Shown: positions 8,271-16,618, numbered from the stretch's first letter. The stretch: DNA of 45,662 nt from Paenibacillus pinistramenti (GCF_005869875.1 NZ_VAWG01000023.1:1-45662); one strand, 5' to 3'. Made by a program: numbers and translations. Notes: generated by a model not told the origin, from the sequence alone.

Positions 8271-9464
8271 ATGGAAATTTACCGCAGTCCTGTCCAAAGC
8301 CGGTCTGGAGGGAAAGAGACTTTAGGTACCTTGGGTATTCTGGTCTCCAAATCCGCCACCGGGCACCCCCCTTTCACCGAGGCGGGTTTTGCCAGAAGCC
8401 TGTGCCTGGCGGCCGCAGAGAAAGGGCTGACCGCTTTTGCATTCACGCCGGCTGCGGAGACAGATAACGAACAAATATCGGGATACGCCTTCCGGAACGG
8501 TGCATGGATCAGGCAGTGGTTCCCGCTGCCTGATCTTATATACGACCGCTGCTTTGCCTCCGGCAAAGCGAAGCTGGAGAAACAAGCGGCACTGGCCCGG
8601 CTTGCCGGGCAGCACCGCTTCCGCTGCCTGAGCCGGGGAACCGGAGGCAAATGGCTGGTTTATCAAATATTGAAGCAGCATACAGAAACCGCTGCCTTCC
8701 TGCCCGAAACCCGCCGCTACGAAGGCTTCGGCCGTTTGGATCAGCGGCTCAGCCGGTTTCCGGAAGGGATTTTTCTAAAGCCCCAGTTCGGCATGCAGGG
8801 CAAGCTTGCGATGCATCTCAAGAAGGATACAGCCGGGGGCAGCCCGGTTTACCATCTCACAGGCAGGGATGGGAGCAACTCGGTGTTTAACCGGAGATTC
8901 TCAGACAGCCGTGAGGCCAGAAATTATATTGAATCGCTTCGTCAAGGCCAGCCCTTCCTGGTCCAGCCCTTTCTGCAGCTGTTAACCACAAACGGGGAGC
9001 CGTTCGATATCCGTGTATTAGTCCAAAAGGACGGAAGCGGCCAATGGTCGGTGACCGGCATGGCTGCCCGTGTCGGCGCTGCCGGCTCGCTTACCTCCAA
9101 TCTGCACGGCGGGGGCAGAGCCTTTCAGGCAGAAGCACTGCTGCAGCGCGAGCTGGGCAGCACCGCCGCCCGGACGGCTGCCGCGCTTATCCGCCGGCTA
9201 TCTGCTGTCATTCCTGCTTGTCTGGAAGAAAGATTCGGAAGGCTGGCAGAGCTTGGCATTGACTTTGGAGTTGATGCTGAAGCGCGCGTCTGGATTCTGG
9301 AGGTCAACTCCAAGCCTGGCCGCAGCGCCTTTCGCACCATCGGGGACAGCAGCGGAGCCAGAAGGTCCGTGGAGAACCCCGTTTTATACGCCTGTTATTT
9401 ACTGAAACAACCGGAAGCTGTCAGAAGCTATCAGAAGCGGCAGTTAGCACGGTCTGACGCATAG
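8271..9464 (+). CDS. YheC/YheD-type ATP-grasp protein 2 (short, diverged loop)
   Basis: Second paralogue, 397 residues, starting at an ATG preceded by GAAAGGAG. It lacks the N-terminal beta domain and enters the family fold at GTLGILVSKS. Conserved parts include FPLPDLIYDRC, FDIRVLVQKDGSGQWSVTGMAARVG, TSNLHGGG and ELGIDFGVD followed by WILEVNSKPG. Two positions are unlike the siblings: the glycine loop reads KPQFGMQGKLA where the others have a Gly-rich KG or NG sequence, and the usual QQG(I/L) motif is replaced by VQPFLQL. The acidic Mg-binding residues are present, so activity is possible but ATP binding may differ. The gap to paralogue 1 is 45 bp, so one transcript is likely. A basic, low-complexity tail ends the protein. 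Confidence 0.88.
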   Translation: MEIYRSPVQSRSGGKETLGTLGILVSKSATGHPPFTEAGFARSLCLAAAEKGLTAFAFTPAAETDNEQISGYAFRNGAWIRQWFPLPDLIYDRCFASGKAKLEKQAALARLAGQHRFRCLSRGTGGKWLVYQILKQHTETAAFLPETRRYEGFGRLDQRLSRFPEGIFLKPQFGMQGKLAMHLKKDTAGGSPVYHLTGRDGSNSVFNRRFSDSREARNYIESLRQGQPFLVQPFLQLLTTNGEPFDIRVLVQKDGSGQWSVTGMAARVGAAGSLTSNLHGGGRAFQAEALLQRELGSTAARTAAALIRRLSAVIPACLEERFGRLAELGIDFGVDAEARVWILEVNSKPGRSAFRTIGDSSGARRSVENPVLYACYLLKQPEAVRSYQKRQLARSDA

Positions 9465-9539
9465 TGCTTTAAATGAAGATTATTTGCTGCTGTTCACAGC
9501 GATGTGCATGCTGCAGCAAAATTCTTAGGAGGATAACCC

Positions 9540-10919
9540 ATGAGTTTGACTTTCTGCAATGTGCACTTTACCCAGCAGCCCCAAAAAGTCGTGTATGTAT
9601 CGGGTTCCCTGCTCAAAAAACTTAAGCTGAGCGGTAAAAAGAAGGTAAACCTGCGGCTTGGAGGAGAACGAATCTATGCTTCCGTCAAACCGATCCGGAG
9701 AGCCGGCAACCATCTTTATCTGGCCTCCGGCGTGAGACGGGGCATCCGTGTTCCCAAATCCGGCTCCATCTTTCTCCGCAGTCTGCAGCAGAACGACGAA
9801 GTGCAGATCGGCCCCCTCATCGGCATTCTCTCCGACGGCCCTACCTCCTCGCTCCAGAATCCTTTTGGGCCCAGAACAGGATTTATTAAGTCCTTGCTGC
9901 GTGAAGGCGGAAAAATGAGCTATATTTTCGCATTTACTCCCAGGGATATCAACTGGCAGGAGGAGACGATCAACGCCATATTTCTGAATGAATCGGGAAG
10001 CTTCTATCGTCAGCGCGTTCCGCTTCCCGACGTCGTATACAACCGTCTGCCCAGCCGCAAAGCCGAAACCACAGCTTCAATCCAGCTTCTGCGCGAACGT
10101 TTCATCCGTAAGAGAATTCCTTTCTTTAATTGGAGCTTCTTCAATAAATCCGATATTTACCGGCTGCTCGAGAATGATACTGCTGTGAATAAGTATGTGC
10201 CGGAATCGATCATAGGCCCGACCAGCGAACAGATTAAAGAGATGCTCGAACGCCATTCATTCGTCTATTACAAGCCGAGCGGCGGAAGCCTTGGCAACGG
10301 AATCTACCGGATTTCGTATGTGCCGCAGAACGGCTATTTTGTAAGATACCGGATGAAGACGGGCAATGCGCTGCACAAATACACCAACTTCAATTCCCTG
10401 GTACGGACGCTGCAGAACCGCCACGGACGCGGCCTTCGCTCTTATGTTGTACAGCAGGGGATACGGCTGATTGAAGTGGACGGCTGTCCGATTGATTTCC
10501 GGTTTCACATGCACAAGAACGGCCGCAACCAATGGGTCGTAGTCGGCATCGGCGCCAAGAAGGCCGGCAAGGGCAGTGTGACCACGCATATCAAAAATGG
10601 AGGTTCCCTGCTCACTCCGCAGCAGGCATTGAGCAAAGCCTTCGGCACCCGCAGCGAGGAAGTGCTCCGCAAGGCTAAGCAGGTGGCGGTCACCCTGGCT
10701 GAAAGCATTGAAACTCACCACCAGCATCTGATCGGCGAGCTCGGCTTCGATCTGGGCATCGACAAAGACGAGAATATCTGGATGTTCGAAGCCAATGCCA
10801 AGCCAGGACGTTCGATCTTTAAGCATCCTCAGCTTAAAACGGAAGGCAGGGTCTCCATCCAGCACATTCTGGAACACTGTATGTATCTCAGCAGATTCCG
10901 GAGGAGGGAAGAATCATGA
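9540..10919 (+). CDS. YheC/YheD-type ATP-grasp protein 3 (long form)
   Basis: Third paralogue, 459 residues, with a strong ribosome site (TAGGAGGATAACCC before ATG). Like paralogue 1 it has a beta-rich N-terminal domain (about 1-90, LKLSGKKKVNLRLGGERIYA) and then the ATP-grasp core: PDVVYNRLPSRKAE, YYKPSGGSLGNGIYRI, VVQQGIRLIE, CPIDFRFHMHKN, GELGFDLGID and WMFEANAKPG. All loops expected for nucleotide and Mg binding are intact, so this and paralogue 1 are the best candidates for the ancestral YheD-like function in the coat. Its stop overlaps the start of the next gene in ATGA, indicating translational coupling. Confidence 0.9.
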   Translation: MSLTFCNVHFTQQPQKVVYVSGSLLKKLKLSGKKKVNLRLGGERIYASVKPIRRAGNHLYLASGVRRGIRVPKSGSIFLRSLQQNDEVQIGPLIGILSDGPTSSLQNPFGPRTGFIKSLLREGGKMSYIFAFTPRDINWQEETINAIFLNESGSFYRQRVPLPDVVYNRLPSRKAETTASIQLLRERFIRKRIPFFNWSFFNKSDIYRLLENDTAVNKYVPESIIGPTSEQIKEMLERHSFVYYKPSGGSLGNGIYRISYVPQNGYFVRYRMKTGNALHKYTNFNSLVRTLQNRHGRGLRSYVVQQGIRLIEVDGCPIDFRFHMHKNGRNQWVVVGIGAKKAGKGSVTTHIKNGGSLLTPQQALSKAFGTRSEEVLRKAKQVAVTLAESIETHHQHLIGELGFDLGIDKDENIWMFEANAKPGRSIFKHPQLKTEGRVSIQHILEHCMYLSRFRRREES

Positions 10920-12031
10920 CCTTCGTCCAGCAGGAAGACCGAAAGCCGGTTATCGCAATCTTGACCGTTGCCGATCCTTACCGGAAATTCTGCGGCAATC
11001 ATGCTAATTTCCGCGATATTGTCAAAACCGGCAAACAGCTTGGCTACCTGGTTTATGTAGTTACAACGCGCGATCTGAAGCTTAACGAGGATCAGATTCA
11101 GGGATATATCTATCAAACTGACACCAAGCAGTGGGTCCAGCAATGGGTCCCGCTGCCGGATGTTATCTATAACCGCATTCCCAACCGCGGCCAGGAGAAA
11201 AAGGTGTTCATCCAGAGGAAGATTGATGCCTGCCTCAATCATCCCCGGATTCATTTGTTTAACCCTTTCTTCTTCAATAAATGGAAGCTGTTCAGCTGGC
11301 TGAAGAAATCCGGAGCGACAGCAGACTTCGTCCCTGCCACCAAACGTTTCGGCACCCGTTCCGCTCTGGCCGAAATGCTTAACGAACACGCAGAGCTGTA
11401 CCTCAAGCCGGAAAGCGGGAAAGCCGGCAAAGGGATCATGAAGCTGACATTTGATTCCCAGGACAGTAAGCCCTACAAGCTGATCATTCAGAATCCGGAG
11501 AGAAACCTGATCTATAAGACGGCCAAATTTCCGCTGCTGTGGCGGCGGATTCGGGCGGAAATGGATAAGACCCCGTATATTATCCAGCAGGCCATCCGGC
11601 TGACCCGCTATCAGTGCAGGCATTTTGACCTGCGCGTGCTGGTGCAGAAGACGAGCCGCGGCTATTGGTCCGTCACTGGCATCGGCGCCAGACTGGCCGG
11701 CAAGAAACGGATCACCACCCATGTTCCTCAAGGCGGAACGGTAGAGGATCCGAGAGATATGCTGCTGCCAACCTTCGGTCCGGAAGGCGCGGAGGAGCTG
11801 CTGGAGCGCGCCCGTGCTTCGGCGGTAACCATTGCCCGCCAGATTGAACGGGCCTGCGAGCAGACACTCGGCGAAATGTCCATGGACCTCGGTATCGACG
11901 AGGACGGGAAGATCTGGTTCTTTGAAGCGAACGCCAAACCGATGAAGTTCGATGAACCGAAGATCCGCCAGAAATCGCTGCAGCGCTTGTTCCACTACAG
12001 CAGCTTCTTATCTCGAACCAATAAAGTCTGA
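10916..12031 (+). CDS. YheC/YheD-type ATP-grasp protein 4 (short form)
   Basis: Fourth paralogue, 371 residues, without the N-terminal beta domain. It begins at an ATG that overlaps the previous stop by four bases, with GGAGGGAAG just upstream. Key parts are PLPDVIYNRIPNRGQEKK, YLKPESGKAGKGIMKL (phosphate loop), IIQQAIRLTR, HFDLRVLVQKT, GEMSMDLGID and WFFEANAKPM. The sequence is rich in Lys and Arg and has intact ATP-grasp motifs. Tight coupling to paralogue 3 suggests that a long and a short form are made together, perhaps as partners, but a complex between them is inference only. Confidence 0.9.
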   Translation: MTFVQQEDRKPVIAILTVADPYRKFCGNHANFRDIVKTGKQLGYLVYVVTTRDLKLNEDQIQGYIYQTDTKQWVQQWVPLPDVIYNRIPNRGQEKKVFIQRKIDACLNHPRIHLFNPFFFNKWKLFSWLKKSGATADFVPATKRFGTRSALAEMLNEHAELYLKPESGKAGKGIMKLTFDSQDSKPYKLIIQNPERNLIYKTAKFPLLWRRIRAEMDKTPYIIQQAIRLTRYQCRHFDLRVLVQKTSRGYWSVTGIGARLAGKKRITTHVPQGGTVEDPRDMLLPTFGPEGAEELLERARASAVTIARQIERACEQTLGEMSMDLGIDEDGKIWFFEANAKPMKFDEPKIRQKSLQRLFHYSSFLSRTNKV

Positions 12032-12046
12032 TTGAGGAGGTGCCGG

Positions 12047-12514
12047 ATGATCATATCCCCTGTCCGTCCGGAAGAGCTTTCTTCCTGGGAGAGCTACCAC
12101 GGCACCCTGCTTGCCTTTATCCGAAAATACGCCTCCAAACGCATAACGGCCGACGCTTACCGTGCTGTTCTCCGTCTGACCCCGCAGTCCCTCGCCCAGC
12201 CCGGCACCGGGATTATGCAGGCTGTCGTTTCGACCGAGGACGGCCTGCGTCTCGCCGGTGTGCTGTGCACGGCCGGCTATGGCCAGGAGCTGAGTGCAGC
12301 CGTGGTTCATCCGCTGTACCGGAGCCGCGGCATCGGCACTCTGCTGATGAAGGCACAGCTGGAGCAGCTCGGGCAGATGAACTGCAGGGTAGCCATTGAT
12401 AACCTGTCGAGCTTGAAAATGTGCTTCAAAGCCGGACTGTCGGCCGGCGGACTCACTACAGGGCCCACCGGCAAGCCAACGCTGCTCTTCTCAGGCAAAC
12501 CTGCCCCGGCCTGA
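12047..12514 (+). CDS. GNAT-family N-acetyltransferase
   Basis: Protein of 155 residues with the GNAT acetyl-CoA motif A: AAVVHPLYRSRGIGTLLMK, in which RSRGIG is the pyrophosphate-binding loop. The C-terminal region, AIDNLSSLKMCFKAGLSAGG, matches the second conserved GNAT segment. The ATG at 12047 is preceded by GAGGAGGTG; an upstream in-frame TTG at 12032 would place the ribosome site inside the gene. It starts 15 bp after paralogue 4 and is followed by paralogue 5, so it belongs to the same transcript. The substrate is unknown; acetylation of a coat protein or of the product of the ATP-grasp enzymes is a plausible guess. Confidence 0.85.
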   Translation: MIISPVRPEELSSWESYHGTLLAFIRKYASKRITADAYRAVLRLTPQSLAQPGTGIMQAVVSTEDGLRLAGVLCTAGYGQELSAAVVHPLYRSRGIGTLLMKAQLEQLGQMNCRVAIDNLSSLKMCFKAGLSAGGLTTGPTGKPTLLFSGKPAPA

Positions 12515-12564
12515 ACAGAACACCGGTAGCCGGTAAGCCTACTTCCGCAAAGAAGGTGACTATT

Positions 12565-13680
12565 TTGCCGCAGCCTGTACTCGGCATTCTAACGCTTTAT
12601 CTAAATGACAAGAAGCAATTGGAAGAACGGAATATTTATGAACGCATGATCCGGGAGGGGAACCGAATCGGCCTTACCGTATTTGTATTTACTCCCGCTG
12701 ACGTCAATGACCAGAAACAAATGATCGACGCGATGATTTATGACCCGGTACACCGGAAGTGGACACGGGCCTCAAGGCCTTTTCCCGATATGATCTTCGA
12801 CCGCTGCAGGATTCAGCACAGCAAACGGTTCGAACAACTGCGTGCCTTCAGAAAAAAATACGGTCATCTGCATTTTCTCAACAAACCGCTTCGAGACAAG
12901 TGGACCATTTACCAGGTGCTGTCCCGGAAGCCGGAGTTTAAGAATTATCTGCCCGAAACAGAGGATTTCAACAGCCTGTCCGATGTGAACGCCATGCTGA
13001 AGAAGAACAAGCGGGTCTATGTCAAGCCTGTTCAGGGCACCGGCGGACGCGGCATTCTTTGTGTCGAGAAGCTCGGCTCCAAAATGTACCGCATCCAGGG
13101 CAGAAACCAGAACAGAACCATCATCCCGTCCCAGAAGCTCCACCTTTCAAGGCTGGGTCCCTATCTGCTGAACTGGAAGCAAGGCACCCGGTTTCTCGTT
13201 CAGGAAGGGATCAACATTACGCTGCCGGACGGCCGCGTCCATGATTACCGCATGCTTGTCCAGAAGAACAGCAGCGGAGTCTGGAGCGTCACCGGCTGTG
13301 CCGGAAGAATCGGGCCGGCGCGCAGCATTACCTCCAACCTGCATGGGGGCGGTTCGGCTGCTGAAATGACCACCCTGCTAAAGAAATGGATTCAGTCGGA
13401 GGCTAAAGTCTCCGAGGTCCGCCGCGAAGCCGAGAAGCTGAGCCTGGGCATCGCCGCTTTCCTCGAATCGTTTTACGGTCCTTTATGCGAGCTTGCGCTG
13501 GACCTGGCCATTGACCGCAGCGGGCATATTTATGTCCTGGAAGTTAATCCGAAGCCGGCCCGCGAGGTATTTAAGAGAAGCGGAGACAAAGAGGCTTACC
13601 GCTCCGCCATTATCAAACCGCTGGAATATGCCCTTTGGTATTACAGGCATAAAATTCAAAAACCAGATCCCTTCTTCTAG
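12565..13680 (+). CDS. YheC/YheD-type ATP-grasp protein 5 (short form)
   Basis: Fifth paralogue, 371 residues, short architecture. Motifs in order: PFPDMIFDRCRIQ, YVKPVQGTGGRGI (phosphate loop), LVQEGINI, VHDYRMLVQKNSSGVWSVTG, TSNLHGGG, ELALDLAID and YVLEVNPKPA. The reading frame is open back to 12421 inside the GNAT gene, but the first ATG there lies in the overlapping frame. The TTG at 12565 is chosen because AGAAGGTG precedes it and the family fold begins directly after it (PVLGILTLYLN). It shares the PDxIxDRC and TSNLHGGG variants with paralogue 2, suggesting those two are closest relatives. A bidirectional terminator overlaps its stop. Confidence 0.88.
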   Translation: MPQPVLGILTLYLNDKKQLEERNIYERMIREGNRIGLTVFVFTPADVNDQKQMIDAMIYDPVHRKWTRASRPFPDMIFDRCRIQHSKRFEQLRAFRKKYGHLHFLNKPLRDKWTIYQVLSRKPEFKNYLPETEDFNSLSDVNAMLKKNKRVYVKPVQGTGGRGILCVEKLGSKMYRIQGRNQNRTIIPSQKLHLSRLGPYLLNWKQGTRFLVQEGINITLPDGRVHDYRMLVQKNSSGVWSVTGCAGRIGPARSITSNLHGGGSAAEMTTLLKKWIQSEAKVSEVRREAEKLSLGIAAFLESFYGPLCELALDLAIDRSGHIYVLEVNPKPAREVFKRSGDKEAYRSAIIKPLEYALWYYRHKIQKPDPFF

Positions 13681-13694
13681 GAGATCTGGTTTTT
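13658..13694. terminator. Bidirectional terminator closing the YheC/YheD array
   Basis: AAAACCAGATC pairs with GATCTGGTTTT across a short loop that contains the TAG stop of paralogue 5, with T runs on both strands. It can end the array on the plus strand and the HAD/phosphoesterase genes on the minus strand. Confidence 0.8.
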
Positions 13695-13706
13695 ATTGAA
13701 GTTTCT

Positions 13707-13734
13707 GATTAATAACCTGCGATTAATAACCTGC
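13707..13734. repeat. Perfect 14-bp tandem duplication
   Basis: GATTAATAACCTGC occurs twice in direct succession (13707-13720 and 13721-13734) between the terminator and the HAD stop codon. It looks like a recent slip-strand duplication; no function is suggested by context. Confidence 0.8.
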
Positions 13735-13737
13735 CGT

Positions 13738-14436
13738 TTACGGCGTACCGGCTGCAGCAGAGTCATAAAGCCCGGTCAGCTGCTTGAAATCTGTAATCAG
13801 CACATCCGAGCCCTTCAGCTCGTCTTCCTTGCCAAATCCGGCGTACTGGCAGCCGATCACGGTCTGTCCGTTCTCCTTGCCTGCTTCCACATCAGAGGAA
13901 CGGTCTCCGACCATCCAGATGCGTTCAAGCCGGTTATCCTCCATCAGCCGCCGCACAAGGTCTACCTTCGAGCGGGTTCCATGTTCGCCGGCACTGTATA
14001 AACCATCGAACAGCGGGGCAATCCGGTGCGCGGCTGCCACACCTTTTACATAATGCTCAAGCCCGTTGCTGGCTACAAACAGCCGGACACCGCGCTCATG
14101 AAGCGCCTGAAGCGTCTCGGGCACAGAAGGATACAGCTCCGAAACAGCCTTCTCCAGCCCCTCAAGCTCCAATTGCAGCAAGAGCTCATCTGCCCGTCTG
14201 TGCACATGGGTCTCCGCCTCCGGCATCACATTCTTCCAAATATCCTCGAGCAGCATGCCCAAGCTGCCCAGCATCAGGCTGTCAGGCGGCGTTTCACCTG
14301 TAAACAGCCCTTCTTCACGCAATTTGTCAAATACCCCGTGATAGGCAGGAATCAGCAGGGTCTCCGTTTTAAACAGAGTCCCGTCCATATCAAATACCAT
14401 CGCCTGCGGTTTAATGAGCTGCTGCTCCGTCTTCAT
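13738..14436 (-). CDS. HAD-superfamily hydrolase (phosphoglycolate phosphatase-like)
   Basis: Soluble phosphatase-like protein of 232 residues. Motif I is FDMDGT at 15-20 (nucleophile Asp16, acid Asp18), motif II is FVASNG, motif III is a Lys in TRSKVDLV, and motif IV is WMVGDRSSDVEAG. A helical cap between motif I and II (about residues 30-95) makes it a C1-capped HAD of the PGP/Gph or pyrophosphatase PpaX type. The substrate cannot be read from the sequence. The reading frame opens at 14511, but the ATG at 14436 has AAGGAGGAG upstream and begins 15 residues before motif I. It is the second gene after the metallophosphoesterase on the same strand, with a 111-bp gap. Confidence 0.85.
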   Translation of the reverse strand: MKTEQQLIKPQAMVFDMDGTLFKTETLLIPAYHGVFDKLREEGLFTGETPPDSLMLGSLGMLLEDIWKNVMPEAETHVHRRADELLLQLELEGLEKAVSELYPSVPETLQALHERGVRLFVASNGLEHYVKGVAAAHRIAPLFDGLYSAGEHGTRSKVDLVRRLMEDNRLERIWMVGDRSSDVEAGKENGQTVIGCQYAGFGKEDELKGSDVLITDFKQLTGLYDSAAAGTP

Positions 14437-14547
14437 GCTTGCGAGTCTCCTCCTTATCGTCCGCATCTCGCAGACGTTCGGTTGGTTTCGTAACTGCCAC
14501 TCCCTGATCATAAAACAGCGGGTTCACGTTTGTAAACGAAAGGCAGG

Positions 14548-15270
14548 TTATCTTACGTAATAAACAATATCATTCGTTACATCAAGCGCGTTGAGCTGTC
14601 CTCCAAACACTGCCCCGCCGTCAATTCCAATAATCCTATTTGCCCCATAATAAACGTGGTTATTATCCGGATCCTGATGGAGGCCGCTGGTCGGAGTGTG
14701 CCCGAACACCACTTTCTTGCTTCCCTTATATTCGTTATGAAAAGGCTGCCTGATCCACATCAGGGTGTGCGGCGGCGTGCTGGCCGGCTCCAGCTCGGGA
14801 TCTACGCCTCCATGGACAAAGATAAAGTCATCGGTTTCAATGTAATGGTCCAGGCTCTGCACAAATTCAAGATGCTTCCACAGCTCCGGCGCATACAGAA
14901 TCGGCATGCGGAAGCTGTCCCCTGTTCCTTTTGCAATAAGATCCCGTTCAAACAGGCCGTAGCTCAGCAGGGTCTTGTCGCCGCCGTTACGGACGACCCA
15001 GCGGTACCAATGCTGTTCTTCCTTGGTCGTAAGAGCCTGGATCATCAGATCCTCATGATTTCCCTTCAGCACCTGTGCGCCCTGCTTCTTGAGCCCGATG
15101 ACCTCATCAAGCACCTCTCTGGAGTGAGCACCGCGGTCTATGTAATCGCCCAGCAGTATCAGCTGATCCTTGTCCGCATTATATTCGGCCGCCTTCAGCA
15201 GCCTTCTGAGCTTGTCAAGCTCTCCGTGAATATCGCTGATCGCAATTGTCCTGTCCTTCATTCGGCTCAC
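14548..15270 (-). CDS. Metallophosphoesterase, serine/threonine phosphatase-like
   Basis: Calcineurin-like phosphoesterase of about 240 residues with all the metal-binding motifs: SDIHG, LGDYIDRG, GNHE (in KGNHEDLM), the FVHGGVD block and GHTPT. The PPP pattern resembles diadenosine tetraphosphatase ApaH and PrpE, or the bacterial protein phosphatase PrpA/B, so the substrate may be a dinucleotide or a phosphoprotein. Start is ambiguous: GTG at 15270 has AAGGGG seven bases upstream and is preferred, while the ATG at 15261 sits 16 bases from it. The promoter must lie in the 15271-15400 region that diverges from the GGDEF gene. Confidence 0.84.
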   Translation of the reverse strand: MSRMKDRTIAISDIHGELDKLRRLLKAAEYNADKDQLILLGDYIDRGAHSREVLDEVIGLKKQGAQVLKGNHEDLMIQALTTKEEQHWYRWVVRNGGDKTLLSYGLFERDLIAKGTGDSFRMPILYAPELWKHLEFVQSLDHYIETDDFIFVHGGVDPELEPASTPPHTLMWIRQPFHNEYKGSKKVVFGHTPTSGLHQDPDNNHVYYGANRIIGIDGGAVFGGQLNALDVTNDIVYYVR

Positions 15271-15397
15271 TGTATGTCCCCTTCTCCCTGTCCCCTTATC
15301 CGCTTCCAAAGCTGTCCCTTTCTATGATAATGGCTTGGCTGGTGCAAGCGCAAATCCTTGTCCGGCAGCTGGAGCGGTTATTTTTAAGTAAAATTTG

Positions 15398-15426
15398 TTG
15401 GCAGTCAAGAGGGATTAATTTACAAT
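15398..15426 (+). promoter_or_regulatory. Strong sigma-A promoter for the GGDEF gene
   Basis: TTGGCA (15398-15403) and TACAAT (15421-15426) are separated by 17 bp; each hexamer matches the housekeeping consensus at five of six positions. Transcription would begin around 15433, inside the first unit of the 14-bp triple repeat. Confidence 0.7.
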
Positions 15427-15468
15427 AGATCTGTTGAGTCAGATCTGCCAAGTTAGATCTGCCTAGTT
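15427..15468. repeat. 14-bp tandem repeat, three copies, in the GGDEF leader
   Basis: Three contiguous units (15427-15440, 15441-15454, 15455-15468) with consensus AGATCTGCCnAGTT. Units 2 and 3 differ at one base; unit 1 differs from unit 2 at four positions. Each contains the palindrome AGATCT. The array begins right after the -10 element, so it forms the start of the transcript leader. Confidence 0.85.
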
Positions 15469-15471
15469 CAT

Positions 15472-16608
15472 TTGCCGGACAAGTTAACGCGCTCTGCTTA
15501 CTTCCTGAATCGTGTGGTGAAATCCTTGAAATTTAGAGAATTTTTTACACCGTCAAAGCTCTCTTTGCACAGGCAGAATACCTGGATTAGGTGGTTCCTG
15601 AAAATATACTGGGCCATCATCGGTCTGCATGATGCGGCTCAGCTGCTTGCTTACTGGTTTATTCCTTCTTATGACGTGACACCGAGACATTTTTACTTTC
15701 ACACTGTGCTGTATCCGACGCTTCTAATGGGAGCTGCCGTCGTTGCAGCGGAATGGGTTCATCGAAAGGCACCCAAATACACCTTCTTGTCCTTGTTTAG
15801 CGCAGGAGCCGTCATTTCAATTGAAATTATTCGTCTGAATATGGATATTCGAATCATTTCAGCGATTCTTCTGCTGCCCATCATTGCATCTGCGATCTTC
15901 TTCAGACTGGATTTAACCCTGTTCACGGCAGCATTGCAAACGGCAGCGTTCCTGATCATGTATGACCTGGATTCCTGGTTCCGGACCTTTCTGAGCCCGT
16001 TTGATGTCATTGCCATTCCAATCTTCCTGCTGGTCAGCACTCTGGTGTCGGCCATTATCATCATATCCGGCAGAGAGCTGGTGAACGATCTCGAGCAGGC
16101 GATTGAGGAGAACCGGACCATTACGAAGCGCTCAAGGAAGGATGCCCAAACCGGCTTATACAACCACAATACGTTTCAGCAGCTTTATGAAGAGGCCCTA
16201 GTACAGGGAGCCCAGGGAAAAATATTTCAGCTCGCGCTCTTAGATATCGACAACTTCAAGCAGGTTAACGACCAGTACGGCCACCGGACAGGCGATTTAA
16301 TCCTCCTCGGTGTATCCCGGATTATCCGCGGGCATATGCACCCGAGAGATATCGCCTCACGTTACGGGGGAGAAGAATTTGCCCTCCTGCTGTTCCGCAA
16401 AGATATTCATGAAGCCTATTCCCTGCTGGAGCGCATCCGTGTCCAGATTTCCGAGAAGGTATTTGAGGAGCTGGGAGGCAGATCCGTCACGATCAGTATT
16501 GGAGTCACATGCTATACCAGCGGCCTTTCCAAGGAAAATATGTTCGAGGAAACCGATGCCCTCCTCTATAAAGCCAAAAGAACCGGCAAAAATAAAGTCG
16601 TATTATAA
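15472..16608 (+). CDS. Membrane-anchored GGDEF diguanylate cyclase
   Basis: Predicted to make cyclic di-GMP from two GTP. The N-terminal half (about residues 40-205) has six hydrophobic segments, an integral membrane sensor without a recognised ligand. The GGDEF domain follows: KDAQTGLYNHNTF, LLDIDNFKQVNDQYGHRTGD and RYGGEEF (297-303), with active-site GGEEF intact. The allosteric I-site RxxD is absent (HPRD), so product inhibition at that site is not expected. The start is uncertain: TTG at 15472 gives 378 residues but has no ribosome site, whereas TTG at 15526 has GGTG six bases upstream and gives 360. A strong promoter and a 14-bp triple repeat precede it. Confidence 0.87.
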   Translation: MPDKLTRSAYFLNRVVKSLKFREFFTPSKLSLHRQNTWIRWFLKIYWAIIGLHDAAQLLAYWFIPSYDVTPRHFYFHTVLYPTLLMGAAVVAAEWVHRKAPKYTFLSLFSAGAVISIEIIRLNMDIRIISAILLLPIIASAIFFRLDLTLFTAALQTAAFLIMYDLDSWFRTFLSPFDVIAIPIFLLVSTLVSAIIIISGRELVNDLEQAIEENRTITKRSRKDAQTGLYNHNTFQQLYEEALVQGAQGKIFQLALLDIDNFKQVNDQYGHRTGDLILLGVSRIIRGHMHPRDIASRYGGEEFALLLFRKDIHEAYSLLERIRVQISEKVFEELGGRSVTISIGVTCYTSGLSKENMFEETDALLYKAKRTGKNKVVL

Positions 16609-16618
16609 GAGATAAAAG

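Noticed and set aside
10829..11995. 388-codon minus-strand frame
   Set aside because: It mirrors ATP-grasp paralogue 4 and has no family motif; the plus-strand frame carries all conserved loops.
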